Part shown: piece after piece, positions 16,660 to 25,144 of the stretch | How positions within the stretch are numbered: position 1 is the stretch's first letter | Layout: each line of letters begins with the position of its first letter | Source: CAG-390 sp964384555 | GTDB taxonomy: Bacteria; Bacillota; Clostridia; Oscillospirales; CAG-272 | Direction: 5' to 3' | Assembly (NCBI GenBank): GCA_964384555.1 | Contig: CAYLLA010000018.1 | Span: forward strand, 1 to 30,103 | DNA: 30,103 bases | Notes under the pieces: generated by a model | The model's database searches: none | The model's input: the letters and a program-made list of their open reading frames with translations, nothing else | Told to the model about the DNA's origin: nothing | Program-made: the position numbers and the translations under genes

Positions 16660-18069
16660 ATGGACAACACAAAAACAAGCAACCAAAACGAACTTAACGA
16701 TTCAAGCATTTCAAACAACGAGGCGTCGGTAAAGACCGCCCCGGAGCGCATATTTAAGGTGGGCATTATCGGCCTTGGCTGTCGCGGCGAATCGATGACC
16801 GGGCTTGTCGCCGAGCGCGACGACGTTTGCATCACCGCGGTGTGCGACGTGTATGACGACCGCGTATCGATGATGCAGGAGCGGCTGGCGGCACAGGGAC
16901 TCCCCCGCCCCGTGGGATACACCGACTACCACCGCGTAATAGATTCCCCCGACACCGAGGTGATATTTGTATTTGCGGCGTGGGAGGCGCATGTGGACAT
17001 TGCGGTAGCGGCAATGGAGGCCGGCAAGCCGGTAGCCTTTGAGGTTGGCGGCGCGTACACGATAGATGACTGCCGCCGTCTTGTTGAGACCTACGAGCGC
17101 ACCCGCACCCCCGCGATGATGCTTGAAAACTGCATGTACGGCATTCGCGAGATGACGGTGACCGAGATGGCTCGCGACGGCGTGTTTGGCGAGATAATGC
17201 ATGTTGACGGCGGATATATGCACGACCTGCGCTCTGAGATATCCTTTGGCGAGCGCAACAGGCACTACCGCCTGCGCAATTATCTTGCCCGCAACTGCGA
17301 GAATTACCCCACACACGAGCTGGGGCCGATCTGCCGTTTGCTTGAGATAAACGAGGGTAACAGCTTTGTATCCCTTGCTTCTTTCGCCTCCGCATCCCGC
17401 GGCATAAATGACTACGCCGCACGCACCCCCGGTGTACCAGCAGAACTGCGTGACGCGCACTTTGCGCAGGGCGATGTGGTGACCACCATTCTCACCACAG
17501 CACGCGGCCAAACGGTAAAGCTTACCCTTGACACCACACTTGCCCGCCCCTACAGCCGCGGTCTTACCGTGCACGGCACACGCGGATATTTTTCGGAGGA
17601 CACCCTCTCCGTCTACAGTGACAGCGAGAACACCGAGGCCGACCATTTTAAGTGGCGCCAGTTTTGGGGCAACTTTGACAGCTGGCGGGAGAGATATCAG
17701 CCCGAGCTTTGGCGCGAGTATACCGAATCCGGCATAAAGCGCGGCCACGGCGGCATGGACTTTTTGGTGATAGATGCCTTTATGACCTCCCTGCATGAGG
17801 GCGAGCCGATGCCGATAGATATCTACGATGCGGCGGTAATGATGGCCGTCACACCCCTCTCCGAGCTTTCCATCTCCCGCGGCGGCATGCCGGTAGCCTT
17901 CCCCCGCTTTGGCGGTGAGGGAACGGTAACTCTTGCCTCCCCCGCGGCGGAACAGGACAATAACGACAACAACAGCAACAACAACATAAGCAACCACGAC
18001 GCAAGCAACAAAGATAACGCAAAAACAACACCGCGCTGCCATACAAAATACGCCCTGCACCGGATATGA
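16660..18069 (+). CDS. Gfo/Idh/MocA-fold protein, GH109-like
   Basis: This 469-residue protein has an N-terminal Rossmann motif GLGCRG (38-43) and the Gfo/Idh/MocA fold. Several phrases fit family GH109, the NAD-dependent alpha-N-acetylgalactosaminidases: MMLENCMYG (about 153-161), GGYMHDLRSE (184-193) and YPTHELGP with His219, followed by INEGN. In GH109 the tightly bound NAD takes part in hydrolysis by transient oxidation. No signal peptide is present, and GH109 members vary in this. The first about 28 residues and the last about 40 are low-complexity, rich in Asn, Ser and Asp (tail from about 430), which is unusual for the family. It could instead be an ordinary sugar dehydrogenase. GGAGG lies 11 bases upstream of the ATG. 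Confidence 0.83.
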   Translation: MDNTKTSNQNELNDSSISNNEASVKTAPERIFKVGIIGLGCRGESMTGLVAERDDVCITAVCDVYDDRVSMMQERLAAQGLPRPVGYTDYHRVIDSPDTEVIFVFAAWEAHVDIAVAAMEAGKPVAFEVGGAYTIDDCRRLVETYERTRTPAMMLENCMYGIREMTVTEMARDGVFGEIMHVDGGYMHDLRSEISFGERNRHYRLRNYLARNCENYPTHELGPICRLLEINEGNSFVSLASFASASRGINDYAARTPGVPAELRDAHFAQGDVVTTILTTARGQTVKLTLDTTLARPYSRGLTVHGTRGYFSEDTLSVYSDSENTEADHFKWRQFWGNFDSWRERYQPELWREYTESGIKRGHGGMDFLVIDAFMTSLHEGEPMPIDIYDAAVMMAVTPLSELSISRGGMPVAFPRFGGEGTVTLASPAAEQDNNDNNSNNNISNHDASNKDNAKTTPRCHTKYALHRI

Positions 18070-18108
18070 TCCGAGCGGTGCGATAAAAGACAAAGGAACG
18101 GACGTCAA

Positions 18109-20001
18109 ATGAAGACCCCCAAGACTCCAAAATTTTTGCAAGCGCACCTGCGTGAGTTTTTGCTTATGCTCATCGATGCGCTAACGGTCACCGCACTATA
18201 CACCTTTTGCTTTTACATCAGCCGCGCATATTCATTCAACCAATTTGATTCCCCCCTGCGTGCATATCTTATCTACCTTGCGGTAATATTGCCGATATAT
18301 CTTCTTACACTGTTTGCACTTGGCGTTTACCGCAGTCTTTGGAGCTATGCACAGTCACGCGAGTATTTTATCTGCACAATGGCATCAATGCTTGCGGGTT
18401 GCATCTACTTTTTGATAACAAGGCTCACCCTGCAGCTTTATGTGATGCCGGTGTACTTTTATCTTTTAACGATGTGCACCATCGCCATAGCGCTCGTGAC
18501 CGAGCGGCTGCTGTATCGCATCTGGCGTGACTACAGGATAGCCCACAGTCGCGACACGCAAAACGCAAAGCGCGTTTTGGTGGTAGGCTGCGGCGATGCC
18601 TGCCGCCTGCTGCTCAGCGAATTTGCCAGCCACCCCGAGTGCGGTATGACTCCCATCTGCGCCGTGGATAACGACCCGGCAAAGGTGGGCAAGTCGATAG
18701 GCGGCATACACATTGAGGGCACCGATGCCGAGATAGAGCCGCTTTGCAAAAAGCACCGCATCGATCTTATAATCATAGCCATACCCTCCGCCGACAACCG
18801 CCAACGTGCGCATCTGCTTGACCGCTGTGCCTCTACCGGGTGCGTGGTAAAGATGCTCCCCCGCCTGACCGATTTTAACAGCGACAGCACCACCTGCATC
18901 CAAAAGCTGCGCGATATAACCCCGGAGGAGCTTTTGGGGCGCGACCCGGTAATGATAGACAACTGCCGCCTTTCTGCCTTTATAAAGGGACGTTGCGTTA
19001 TGGTGACGGGAGGCGGTGGCTCGATAGGCTCGGAGCTCTGCCGTCAGATAGCCTCCTATGCGCCGAGCCGCCTGGTGATAGTTGACATCTACGAGAACAA
19101 CGCCTACGATATACAGCAGGAGCTTAGCCGCCGCTACGGCGATGCCCTACCGCTTGAGGTCTACATAGCCTCGGTACGCGACTATGACCGCATGCTGGCA
19201 CTGATGCAGCGCACCCGCCCCTATCTTGTTATTCACGCGGCGGCGCACAAGCATGTACCGCTGATGGAGACCTCCCCTGCCGAGGCGGTAAAAAACAATA
19301 TCTTCGGCACATACAACACCGCCCGCGCCGCGATAGCCGCAAATGTCGAACGCTTTGTTATGATATCCACCGACAAGGCGGTAAACCCCACGAATTTTAT
19401 GGGCGCGACAAAGCGAGTGTGCGAGCTGATAATCGAGGCCATGAACGGCCGCGGCACGCTCTTCTCCGCCGTTCGCTTTGGCAATGTTTTGGGCTCAAAC
19501 GGCTCGGTCATTCCCCTGTTTAAAAAGCAGATAGAGGAGGGCGGCCCCGTCACCGTGACACATGAGGATATAATCCGCTATTTTATGACCATCCCGGAGG
19601 CGGTTGAGCTGGTGCTTGCCGCGGCCTCGATGGCGCACGGCGGCGAGATATTTGTGCTTGACATGGGCGAGCCGGTAAGGATCCTTGACCTTGCCAAAAA
19701 GATGATAAGCCTATCCGGCTTTGAAGTTGGGCGGGATATAAAGATAGAGATAACCGGTCTGCGCCCCGGTGAGAAGCTTTATGAGGAGCTGCTGATGCAG
19801 GAGGACGGTCTGGCCGACACAGAGAACGGCAAGATACACATCGGTCGCCCCGCAAAGGTGGCACTGGCGGCAATAGAGCCGACACTTGGCGAGCTTGAAG
19901 AGATAGCGCATGATAACGAGACCTCCCCCGAGGTGATAGCAAAGATGCTTGAGGAAAAGCTTTGCCTGCTCGTTCCCACCTTTAAACACAACCGCGGATG
20001 A
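18109..20001 (+). CDS. Nucleotide-sugar 4,6-dehydratase, WbpM/CapD (FlaA1) type
   Basis: This 630-residue inner-membrane enzyme has four N-terminal helices (about 15-135), a CoA-binding-like Rossmann domain (VGCGDA, 159-164) and a C-terminal SDR domain with NAD motif TGGGGSIGSE (300-309). The catalytic region STDKAVNPTNFMGATKR (from Ser420) has Met431 in place of the usual Tyr, with Lys435. That SMK triad is characteristic of the large UDP-GlcNAc 4,6-dehydratases such as WbpM, so it is not a defect. The enzyme makes a 4-keto-6-deoxy sugar nucleotide for capsule, glycan or wall polymers. It follows the previous gene by 39 bases and precedes an LCP ligase, which fits surface-polysaccharide assembly. 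Confidence 0.93.
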   Translation: MKTPKTPKFLQAHLREFLLMLIDALTVTALYTFCFYISRAYSFNQFDSPLRAYLIYLAVILPIYLLTLFALGVYRSLWSYAQSREYFICTMASMLAGCIYFLITRLTLQLYVMPVYFYLLTMCTIAIALVTERLLYRIWRDYRIAHSRDTQNAKRVLVVGCGDACRLLLSEFASHPECGMTPICAVDNDPAKVGKSIGGIHIEGTDAEIEPLCKKHRIDLIIIAIPSADNRQRAHLLDRCASTGCVVKMLPRLTDFNSDSTTCIQKLRDITPEELLGRDPVMIDNCRLSAFIKGRCVMVTGGGGSIGSELCRQIASYAPSRLVIVDIYENNAYDIQQELSRRYGDALPLEVYIASVRDYDRMLALMQRTRPYLVIHAAAHKHVPLMETSPAEAVKNNIFGTYNTARAAIAANVERFVMISTDKAVNPTNFMGATKRVCELIIEAMNGRGTLFSAVRFGNVLGSNGSVIPLFKKQIEEGGPVTVTHEDIIRYFMTIPEAVELVLAAASMAHGGEIFVLDMGEPVRILDLAKKMISLSGFEVGRDIKIEITGLRPGEKLYEELLMQEDGLADTENGKIHIGRPAKVALAAIEPTLGELEEIAHDNETSPEVIAKMLEEKLCLLVPTFKHNRG

Positions 20002-20055
20002 TCCGCCGGCGATCAAAAAAAGATCGATCACTCGATCAAAAGAAAGAAATATCAC

Positions 20056-21309
20056 ATGTCCGATAGTAAAAAAGAAACAAAAGAAAGCAAAAAGACCCGC
20101 CGAGAAGCGGGCAGGAGCGGCGGCGCGCGCCGCGCTCTGCTGATAGCGGGAATAGTGATACTGGCACTGCTGCTTTTAGTACTGCTTGCCGCGGGAGTTA
20201 TGTTTTTCCGTTATTACGGAATGCTCAACACCAAGACCGACCCTGCCGATTCATCGATACACTATGACGATTCGGCCCTGCTGGGGCTTGACTCCACCCC
20301 GCCCACCGCGGCGCCGGATGACCCGGATAACCCCTATAACCCGGAAAATCCCAACAGCCCGCTATACACCGGCCCGGCCGTGACACTGCCGCCCGAGGCT
20401 CCTGCGGACAGCACAAAAGCGCCGGACACCACCGAGCCGCAGTCACCCGAGACGAGTGGCAGCTCCACCACCCCCGTGACCACTGCGCCCGCGACACAGC
20501 CCGCCCCCACCCCCGCCGCCGACATAGTGGCCGAAAAGGGGATAGTAAACATCCTGCTGATCGGCGCGGACTATGAAACGCGCTACGGCAATTCGGATGC
20601 CATGATCGTGGTATCGATAAACAATGTCGATCACCGCATAACGCTCACATCCATCCTGCGCGACACCGCGGCATACTTCCCTGTCGTGCGCAACGGCGAG
20701 ACCGAGATATGGCGGGATAAGATAAGCAACGCGCACGCCTACGGTGGCCCGCAGCTGCTGATAGCGGCGATAGAAATGAACTTTGGCATTAAGATATCCA
20801 ACTATGCCGAGGTGCATTACGAGGAATTTTTAAAGGTATTTGAGGCCATTGGCGGACTTGACATAGTTATGGATGCCGAGGAGGTGGAATCCTTTAACTT
20901 TGAGTGCGGCGGGCGAAAGATACCCGAGGACAGCGCGGGCAAGCCCGTGCATTTGGATGCCGAGCAGGTGCTTTCCTACGCGCGTATGCGCCACCTCAGC
21001 GGCAGTGACTTTGGCAGAACAAAACGTCATCGCAACGTGCTGATAGCGGCGTTCAATAAAGTTAAGACCTTTAGCGTCGGCGAGATAGACGAGCTTTTGA
21101 CCACCCTTTTGCCGATAATCGAGACTGACCTCACCATGGGCGATTGCCTTGGCTACGCCTCCGCGGCGGCCTCATATGCAAAATACAACGTTGAGACCTT
21201 CCGCATCCCGCTTGACGGCTATTACACCTACGAGGATAACGATATAGCCATTCGCGGCTATAATATGACCCATACCATCAACGCGTGGAAAGAACAGGTC
21301 GCGGGATGA
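20056..21309 (+). CDS. LytR-CpsA-Psr (LCP) family glycopolymer transferase
   Basis: This 417-residue type II membrane protein has a basic cytoplasmic head, one helix (about 27-51), a Pro/Thr/Asp-rich spacer (about 60-155) and an LCP domain (about 160-415). LCP hallmarks are seen: NILLIGAD, Asp181 in SDAMIVVS, ITLTSILRDT with Arg202-Asp203, and YARMRH...GRTKRHRNVL. LCP enzymes move undecaprenyl-linked glycopolymers onto peptidoglycan or proteins outside the cell. The upstream dehydratase may supply part of that polymer. The extended spacer suggests the domain reaches out from the membrane. A weak AGAAAG ribosome site is present. A strong terminator follows within ten bases. Confidence 0.93.
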   Translation: MSDSKKETKESKKTRREAGRSGGARRALLIAGIVILALLLLVLLAAGVMFFRYYGMLNTKTDPADSSIHYDDSALLGLDSTPPTAAPDDPDNPYNPENPNSPLYTGPAVTLPPEAPADSTKAPDTTEPQSPETSGSSTTPVTTAPATQPAPTPAADIVAEKGIVNILLIGADYETRYGNSDAMIVVSINNVDHRITLTSILRDTAAYFPVVRNGETEIWRDKISNAHAYGGPQLLIAAIEMNFGIKISNYAEVHYEEFLKVFEAIGGLDIVMDAEEVESFNFECGGRKIPEDSAGKPVHLDAEQVLSYARMRHLSGSDFGRTKRHRNVLIAAFNKVKTFSVGEIDELLTTLLPIIETDLTMGDCLGYASAAASYAKYNVETFRIPLDGYYTYEDNDIAIRGYNMTHTINAWKEQVAG

Positions 21310-21316
21310 CCCACAT

Positions 21317-21351
21317 AAAGCACAGCCGGCATGCGCCGGCTGTGCTTTTTT
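21317..21351 (+). terminator. Intrinsic terminator of the plus-strand operon
   Basis: AAAGCACAGCCGGC pairs perfectly with GCCGGCTGTGCTTT around loop ATGC and runs into six Ts, eight bases after the LCP stop. Confidence 0.95.
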
Positions 21352-21409
21352 GATATGGAGCAATGGGGAGGTAGCTGAATTGAGAAGCCGGCTCCGTTAT
21401 ATTATGCAC

Positions 21410-21602
21410 TGCTTGCGCACAGTTTTATTGCGCTTCGCGGGGTGATATGTTCCGCACAGCGGCTCGTGAAATGTACGCGAGGCGTGGGTGATATCGCACG
21501 CGTTGCGTGCGGTTGGGAAACGAACAATGGATATCGCGATCGTTTACGGCTATAGGCGAATGATGCAACTCTTGCCAAGCCTTCCCCGGCGGGGGAAGGC
21601 TT
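21410..21602. repeat. Short palindrome array and dispersed repeat in the intergenic gap
   Basis: Small hairpins are separated by TGATAT- or GAAATG-like spacers, for example CGCACGC-GTT-GCGTGCG (21495-21511). An ATGGATATCG block at 21527 follows, then the 11-bp stem AAGCCTTCCCC/GGGGAAGGCTT (21577-21602). The ATGGATATCG...GTTTAC.GCTA.AGGC block recurs at 29898, so this is a dispersed repeat family. It also encodes a short spurious reading frame. No gene is apparent in 21352-21653. Confidence 0.5.
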
Positions 21603-21653
21603 TCTGCGTGCTATGCGAACACTGTGCGAGGCGCTCCTGTGCGGCTGCAAAGT

Positions 21654-21694
21654 ATCCCCCACACCGGCGCATTGTGTGCGCCTGTGTGGGGGAT
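21654..21694 (-). terminator. Long hairpin beyond the end of the tandem array
   Basis: ATCCCCCACAC pairs with GTGTGGGGGAT, with an inner GGCGCA/TGCGCC stem. It lies 12 bases past the final stop of the minus-strand array. The following minus sequence is only ACTTTG, so termination is probable but not certain. Confidence 0.5.
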
Positions 21695-21706
21695 GATGTT
21701 TATCAA

Positions 21707-22476
21707 TTATGCCTCAAAGCGTTTTTTGCGGCGGTAGGGGATGATCAAAACGGCGGGGATCGGCGCGGCAATTATCGCGCCCGCGGCAAACGCTCCAAGC
21801 GTTTTGTCGCTCTCGTCGCCGGTGTAGGGTGATGTTTCCGCATAATTGCGAAGATAATCGAACACACTGCCGCCGGAGAATTTCCATTCGCCATCGATGC
21901 ATTCCAATTCTATCGTATAAATTTGATAATCATTGTATTCTTGAGGTTCGTAGCCACTTTCAAATATAAACGTTGATCTTTTCGCTATCTGTACTTCTGC
22001 GTGATTTTGAGTAACAGATATACTTTTTATACTATCTTTATTGAGTAGATAAGGGAAAATCAATGCCAGTTTATACCATGTACCATCTGCTCCTTGTCTT
22101 ACGATCTCAACATCGGGGCCACCGGAAACATGAAAGTCTTCCGCCATGCGATCAGCAAGATCAGCGGTCATTATTTTTTGTAGGCATCAAGTGTTTTATC
22201 ATATATATCACCGAGATCCTTATCACCCAATATCATATATGTGTATTGCTTACCGCCTGCATACATTTGACCTTTAGAATCGGATGCAAACGATACTTGC
22301 GGATATACGTACTGATGTTAGTTAACATCATAAAGATCACTACATTTGACAAAATCATACCATAACTGTACAATTGTGTCCGCTTCAAGTTCCGAAACAC
22401 TTGACGCTGCGGATATCGAAATAATTGAAAGCAGCAAATATGCTAATATGGTAATGACTATAATAATTCTTTTCAT
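21707..22476 (-). pseudogene. Type II anchored protein, broken copy (nonsense codon plus frameshift)
   Basis: This is a paralogue of the gene at 23411-24211. It has a good start (AAAGGAGG, six bases, ATG at 22476) and a signal peptide. An in-frame TAA lies at 22320-22318, aligned to a sense codon in the intact copy. Reading continues in frame to an A6 tract (22179-22174), where one missing A shifts the frame. The remainder (from ATG 22171, 154 residues) encodes the conserved VSGGPDVE...GGSVFDYLRNYA domain and the C-terminal anchor (SPYTGDESD, helix, RRKKRF). The 3' 200 bases are over 90% identical to the intact copy, so decay is recent. The 154-residue fragment has no signal peptide and is unlikely to be exported. 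Confidence 0.85.
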
Positions 22477-22488
22477 GTTTTACCTCCT

Positions 22489-22599
22489 TTAGTAGACTCC
22501 GACATAAGCTTTAATCGAATCGGATGAATCCAGATCACTGCATTTAACAAGATAGATTCCATAGCGATTATTGAGATAGGAACAATCGGTTGTAATCAT
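22489..22599 (-). pseudogene. Remnant 2 of the C39-like peptidase gene 3' end (36-codon open frame)
   Basis: Between the type I gene and the broken type II gene lies a short frame, M-I-T-T then DCSYLNNRYGIYLVKCSDLD and on to GVY-stop. It is nearly the same as the last residues of the peptidase at 25145-27601. About 60 bases are identical to the parent (22528-22589 against 25185-25246). It begins at the catalytic Asp region and lacks the Cys and His, so it cannot be an enzyme. GAGGTG at the end of the preceding gene could serve as a ribosome site, so a 36-residue peptide or coupled translation is possible. Confidence 0.8.
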
Positions 22600-22601
22600 G
22601 G

Positions 22602-23399
22602 TTACACCTCAAAACGGAATTTGCGGCGGCGAATGAATACAGTCGTCGGAATCAAAGCCGAGATGATCGCCCCCACGGCAAGTGGAATCACCGCAGTGTC
22701 GCTTTCATCACCTGTGCTCGGAGCGGTTTCGTATTCTGCACCGGGATAAACATTTGCAAAATTGCGCACGTAATCAAACACCTCTCCGCCGGATATGCGC
22801 CAACCGTCATCGGTGTAAATAAGATCGACCGTCGTGTTTTTTAAACTCACAAATCCTTGCAGAGCATTACCACAATATTCTTTTTTAGTGTAGTCAAAAT
22901 CCATGTCGCATATAACTTGCGCTCTATTACCATCAATGGTAATAGAATGCACAGCATCCAACAGACCAAGCGAAACCAAATGTAACTTGTACAAGTTACC
23001 CTCATCATCCACACGTACTTGCTCTATATCGGGACCACCGGAAACATGAAGATCCTCCACTATACTATTGACAAGATCCTCTGTCATAACTTGGGAGAAT
23101 CTGATCTTTGACTGCTCCATTATCTCGCTTGCTGTGTATTGCTTTTCATAGATCCCATATATATATGCTTTACCATCGGCATAAGGAACACCCTTGGAGT
23201 CGGTCAAAAAAACCGTTACCTGCGGGCTTATTTGCAACGAAGCAGTATCATACATAGTATTGTAATATCCATGTAATTCGCGCCACATGGTCTCAAAGGT
23301 TTTGCTGTCAAGATCGGGGATCTCTGCCGCGGCCGCCGCCGGAAAAATCGACAGCAACAACAAGGCAGTCAACAAAGTGACTATAAATATTTTTTTCAT
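22602..23399 (-). CDS. Type I secreted, C-terminally anchored protein (copy 2)
   Basis: This 265-residue protein has AAGGAGG six bases before the ATG and a signal peptide ending near AAAAAE (about residue 25). An alpha/beta domain (about 28-210) carries the phrases VSGGPDIEQVR and ISGGEVFDYVRNFA. The C-terminal sorting-like region has APSTGDESD, a hydrophobic helix and RRRKFRFEV. That layout (xPxTGD, helix, basic tail) is typical of sortase-type or membrane anchoring in Clostridia. I do not recognise the domain. It is a paralogue of 24331-25131; the last about 250 bases of the two differ at two positions only, while the middle has diverged. It starts 11 bases after the type II gene before it. 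Confidence 0.85.
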   Translation of the reverse strand: MKKIFIVTLLTALLLLSIFPAAAAAEIPDLDSKTFETMWRELHGYYNTMYDTASLQISPQVTVFLTDSKGVPYADGKAYIYGIYEKQYTASEIMEQSKIRFSQVMTEDLVNSIVEDLHVSGGPDIEQVRVDDEGNLYKLHLVSLGLLDAVHSITIDGNRAQVICDMDFDYTKKEYCGNALQGFVSLKNTTVDLIYTDDGWRISGGEVFDYVRNFANVYPGAEYETAPSTGDESDTAVIPLAVGAIISALIPTTVFIRRRKFRFEV

Positions 23400-23410
23400 G
23401 ATAGTCCTCC

Positions 23411-24211
23411 TTATGCCTCAAAGCGTTTTTTGCGGCGGTAGGGGATGCTCAACGCGGCGGGGATCAGCGCGGCAATTATCGCGCCCGCGGCAAACGCTCC
23501 AAGCGTTGTGTCGCTCTCGTCGCCGGTGTAGGGTGATGTTTCCGCATAATTGCGAAGATAATCGAATACGCTTCCGCCGGAAAACTTCCATTTTCCATCT
23601 ACGCATTCCAGTTCCACCGTAAAAGTTACGGTGCGGTAATCAATGTCTTCGGTTCTGTAAATGTAATCTACCCAAAAAGGATCCCCGTGTAATATTGCGG
23701 TAGCGCGAGAGCCGTCAACGGTGATATCGGATATAAAACTGGCCGAATACGGTTTGATCATGGATAGCTTATACCACGTTCCATCCTCACCCTGTCGTAC
23801 CATTTCTACATCCGGGCCGCCCGAAACATGATAATCTTGCGCCATACGTTCTGCGAGTTCATCGGTCATTACTTGTTTGTAGTGCTCTAATGCATGCGCA
23901 TACGTATTGCTGAGATCTTTATCTTTCCAAACCATGTACTCGTATTTTTTCCCATTTGCATACGGCTGCCCATTTGAATCACGATCAAAAACCACATGAG
24001 GATATCCGTTTTGGTAGTCATCAACATCATAAAAATACATCAATGGATAGCATTCAGCAGGGAAACGTCTGAAATTTTCCCATAGATCATTTATAGTTGT
24101 TTCATCAATTTCCGGCGTATCCGTTGCGGATACTACCTGAACTAATAAAGACATAAGCAATGACAGGACAATAACGAAAGTAATAATATTTTTTTCATGA
24201 GACCACCTCAT
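23411..24211 (-). CDS. Type II secreted, C-terminally anchored protein (intact copy, start shifted)
   Basis: This 266-residue protein has a signal peptide ending near VVSAT, a domain with VSGGPDVEMVRQ and SGGSVFDYLRNYA, and the anchor SPYTGDESD-helix-RRKKRFEA. It is distantly related to the type I proteins. The start is odd. The expected ATG (24198, as in the paralogues) is followed by seven As and falls out of frame; eight As would restore it. The usable frame begins at ATG 24211, which directly abuts the stop of the remnant frame before it (TAAATG) and has no ribosome site of its own. Translation may depend on coupling to the remnant. The function is unknown; an extracellular partner of the locus peptidase is an inference. 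Confidence 0.8.
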   Translation of the reverse strand: MRWSHEKNIITFVIVLSLLMSLLVQVVSATDTPEIDETTINDLWENFRRFPAECYPLMYFYDVDDYQNGYPHVVFDRDSNGQPYANGKKYEYMVWKDKDLSNTYAHALEHYKQVMTDELAERMAQDYHVSGGPDVEMVRQGEDGTWYKLSMIKPYSASFISDITVDGSRATAILHGDPFWVDYIYRTEDIDYRTVTFTVELECVDGKWKFSGGSVFDYLRNYAETSPYTGDESDTTLGAFAAGAIIAALIPAALSIPYRRKKRFEA

Positions 24212-24328
24212 TTAGTAAACAGCTAAATAAGCATGAATTGCTGTATTTGCTGAAGCATCCAAATCACTACACTTAACAAGATAGATTCCATAACGGTTAG
24301 TCAGATAGGAACAATCGGTTGTAATCAT
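24212..24328 (-). pseudogene. Remnant 1 of the C39-like peptidase gene 3' end (38-codon open frame)
   Basis: The frame M-I-T-T then DCSYLTNRYGIYLVKCSDLD and on to LAVY-stop copies the end of the peptidase encoded at 25145-27601. It is more diverged than remnant 2. It follows the type I stop by two bases (GAGGTGTAACCATG) and its own stop touches the next ATG. It may act as a short coupled leader for the type II gene. Confidence 0.78.
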
Positions 24329-24330
24329 GG

Positions 24331-25131
24331 TTACACCTCAAAACGGAATTTGCGGCGGCGAATGAATACAGTCGTCGGAATCAAAGCCGAGATGATCGCC
24401 CCCACGGCAAGTGGAATCACCGCAGTGTCGCTTTCATCACCTGTGCTCGGAGCGGTTTCGTATTCTGCACCGGGATAAACATTTGCAAAATTACGCACGT
24501 AATCAAACACCTCTCCGCCGGATATGCGCCAACCGTCATCGGTGTATATAAGATCGATCACAGTGTTGGATAACAGATCAGTATCATTACCTGTATATGC
24601 TCCTTTTGCGCTGAATGTATAACTTATCTCTATATCACAAGTTACATGCGCTTGATCATTACTGACATCAATTGATTTTATGTTTTTTAAAGAGCCAAAC
24701 GAAATCAAATGAAGTTTATACAAATTTCCATCTGCATCCAAACGCACCTGTTCTATATCGGGACCATCGGAAACGTGAAAATTCCCCACAATACTGTTAA
24801 CAAGATCCTCTGTCAAAACTTTTGAATATTTGATCTTTGTCTGCTCCATTATCTCGCCTGTGGTGTATTGTTTTTCAAACATCCCATATACATATGCTTT
24901 ACCACCTGCATAAGGAACACCTTTTGAATCTGTAAAAAAAACCGTTACCTGCGGGCTGACTTGTATATCTCCTACATCATACATTGTATTGTAGTATCCG
25001 CATGTATTACGCCACATGGTCTCAAAGGTTTTGCTGTCAAGCTCGGGCACTTCTGTGACAGCTGAAACATGTACGATTAAAGTCATTAAAAGCAACAGCA
25101 GGACAATAACTGTTATAATTCTCTTTTTCAT
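24331..25131 (-). CDS. Type I secreted, C-terminally anchored protein (copy 1)
   Basis: This 266-residue protein is the first gene after the C39-like peptidase, 14 bases downstream. AAAGGAGG lies seven bases before the ATG at 25131; a longer frame to 25155 overlaps the ribosome site and is rejected. It has a signal peptide (about 1-23), then an unassigned domain with FETMWRNTCGYYNTMYD, VSDGPDIEQVR and ISGGEVFDYVRNFA. The anchor APSTGDESD-helix-RRRKFRFEV ends the protein. It is intact and closest to the peptidase, so it may be its cognate partner, with the following genes as duplicates. I know of no characterised family member. The segment is visibly richer in A+T than the flanking genes. Confidence 0.87.
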   Translation of the reverse strand: MKKRIITVIVLLLLLMTLIVHVSAVTEVPELDSKTFETMWRNTCGYYNTMYDVGDIQVSPQVTVFFTDSKGVPYAGGKAYVYGMFEKQYTTGEIMEQTKIKYSKVLTEDLVNSIVGNFHVSDGPDIEQVRLDADGNLYKLHLISFGSLKNIKSIDVSNDQAHVTCDIEISYTFSAKGAYTGNDTDLLSNTVIDLIYTDDGWRISGGEVFDYVRNFANVYPGAEYETAPSTGDESDTAVIPLAVGAIISALIPTTVFIRRRKFRFEV

Positions 25132-25144
25132 ATCCAAACCTCCT

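Larger units (their letters stand above)
21707..25131 (-). repeat. Tandem duplication: two units of about 1.7 kb (type I - remnant - type II)
   Basis: Unit 1 is 23411-25131 and unit 2 is 21707-23399. Matching points are offset by about 1729 bases in the type I/remnant junction (22575-22828 equals 24304-24557 with two differences) and 1704 bases at the type II ends. Coding centres have diverged while 3' ends stayed nearly identical, suggesting gene conversion or repeated recombination at the ends. Confidence 0.85.

Noticed and set aside
15010..18147. Long minus-strand frames of 513 and 478 residues.
   Set aside because: They lie opposite the clear M42 and GH109-like genes and have Ala/Arg/His-rich, unlikely compositions.
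18109..20001. Met in place of the catalytic Tyr in the dehydratase SDR domain.
   Set aside because: The SMK triad is normal for the large WbpM-type dehydratases, so it is not a lesion.
21488..21832. A 114-residue plus frame starting in the ATGGATATCG repeat.
   Set aside because: It spans palindromic repeats and runs into the antisense of the pseudogene. Similar short frames come from the same repeat at 29898.
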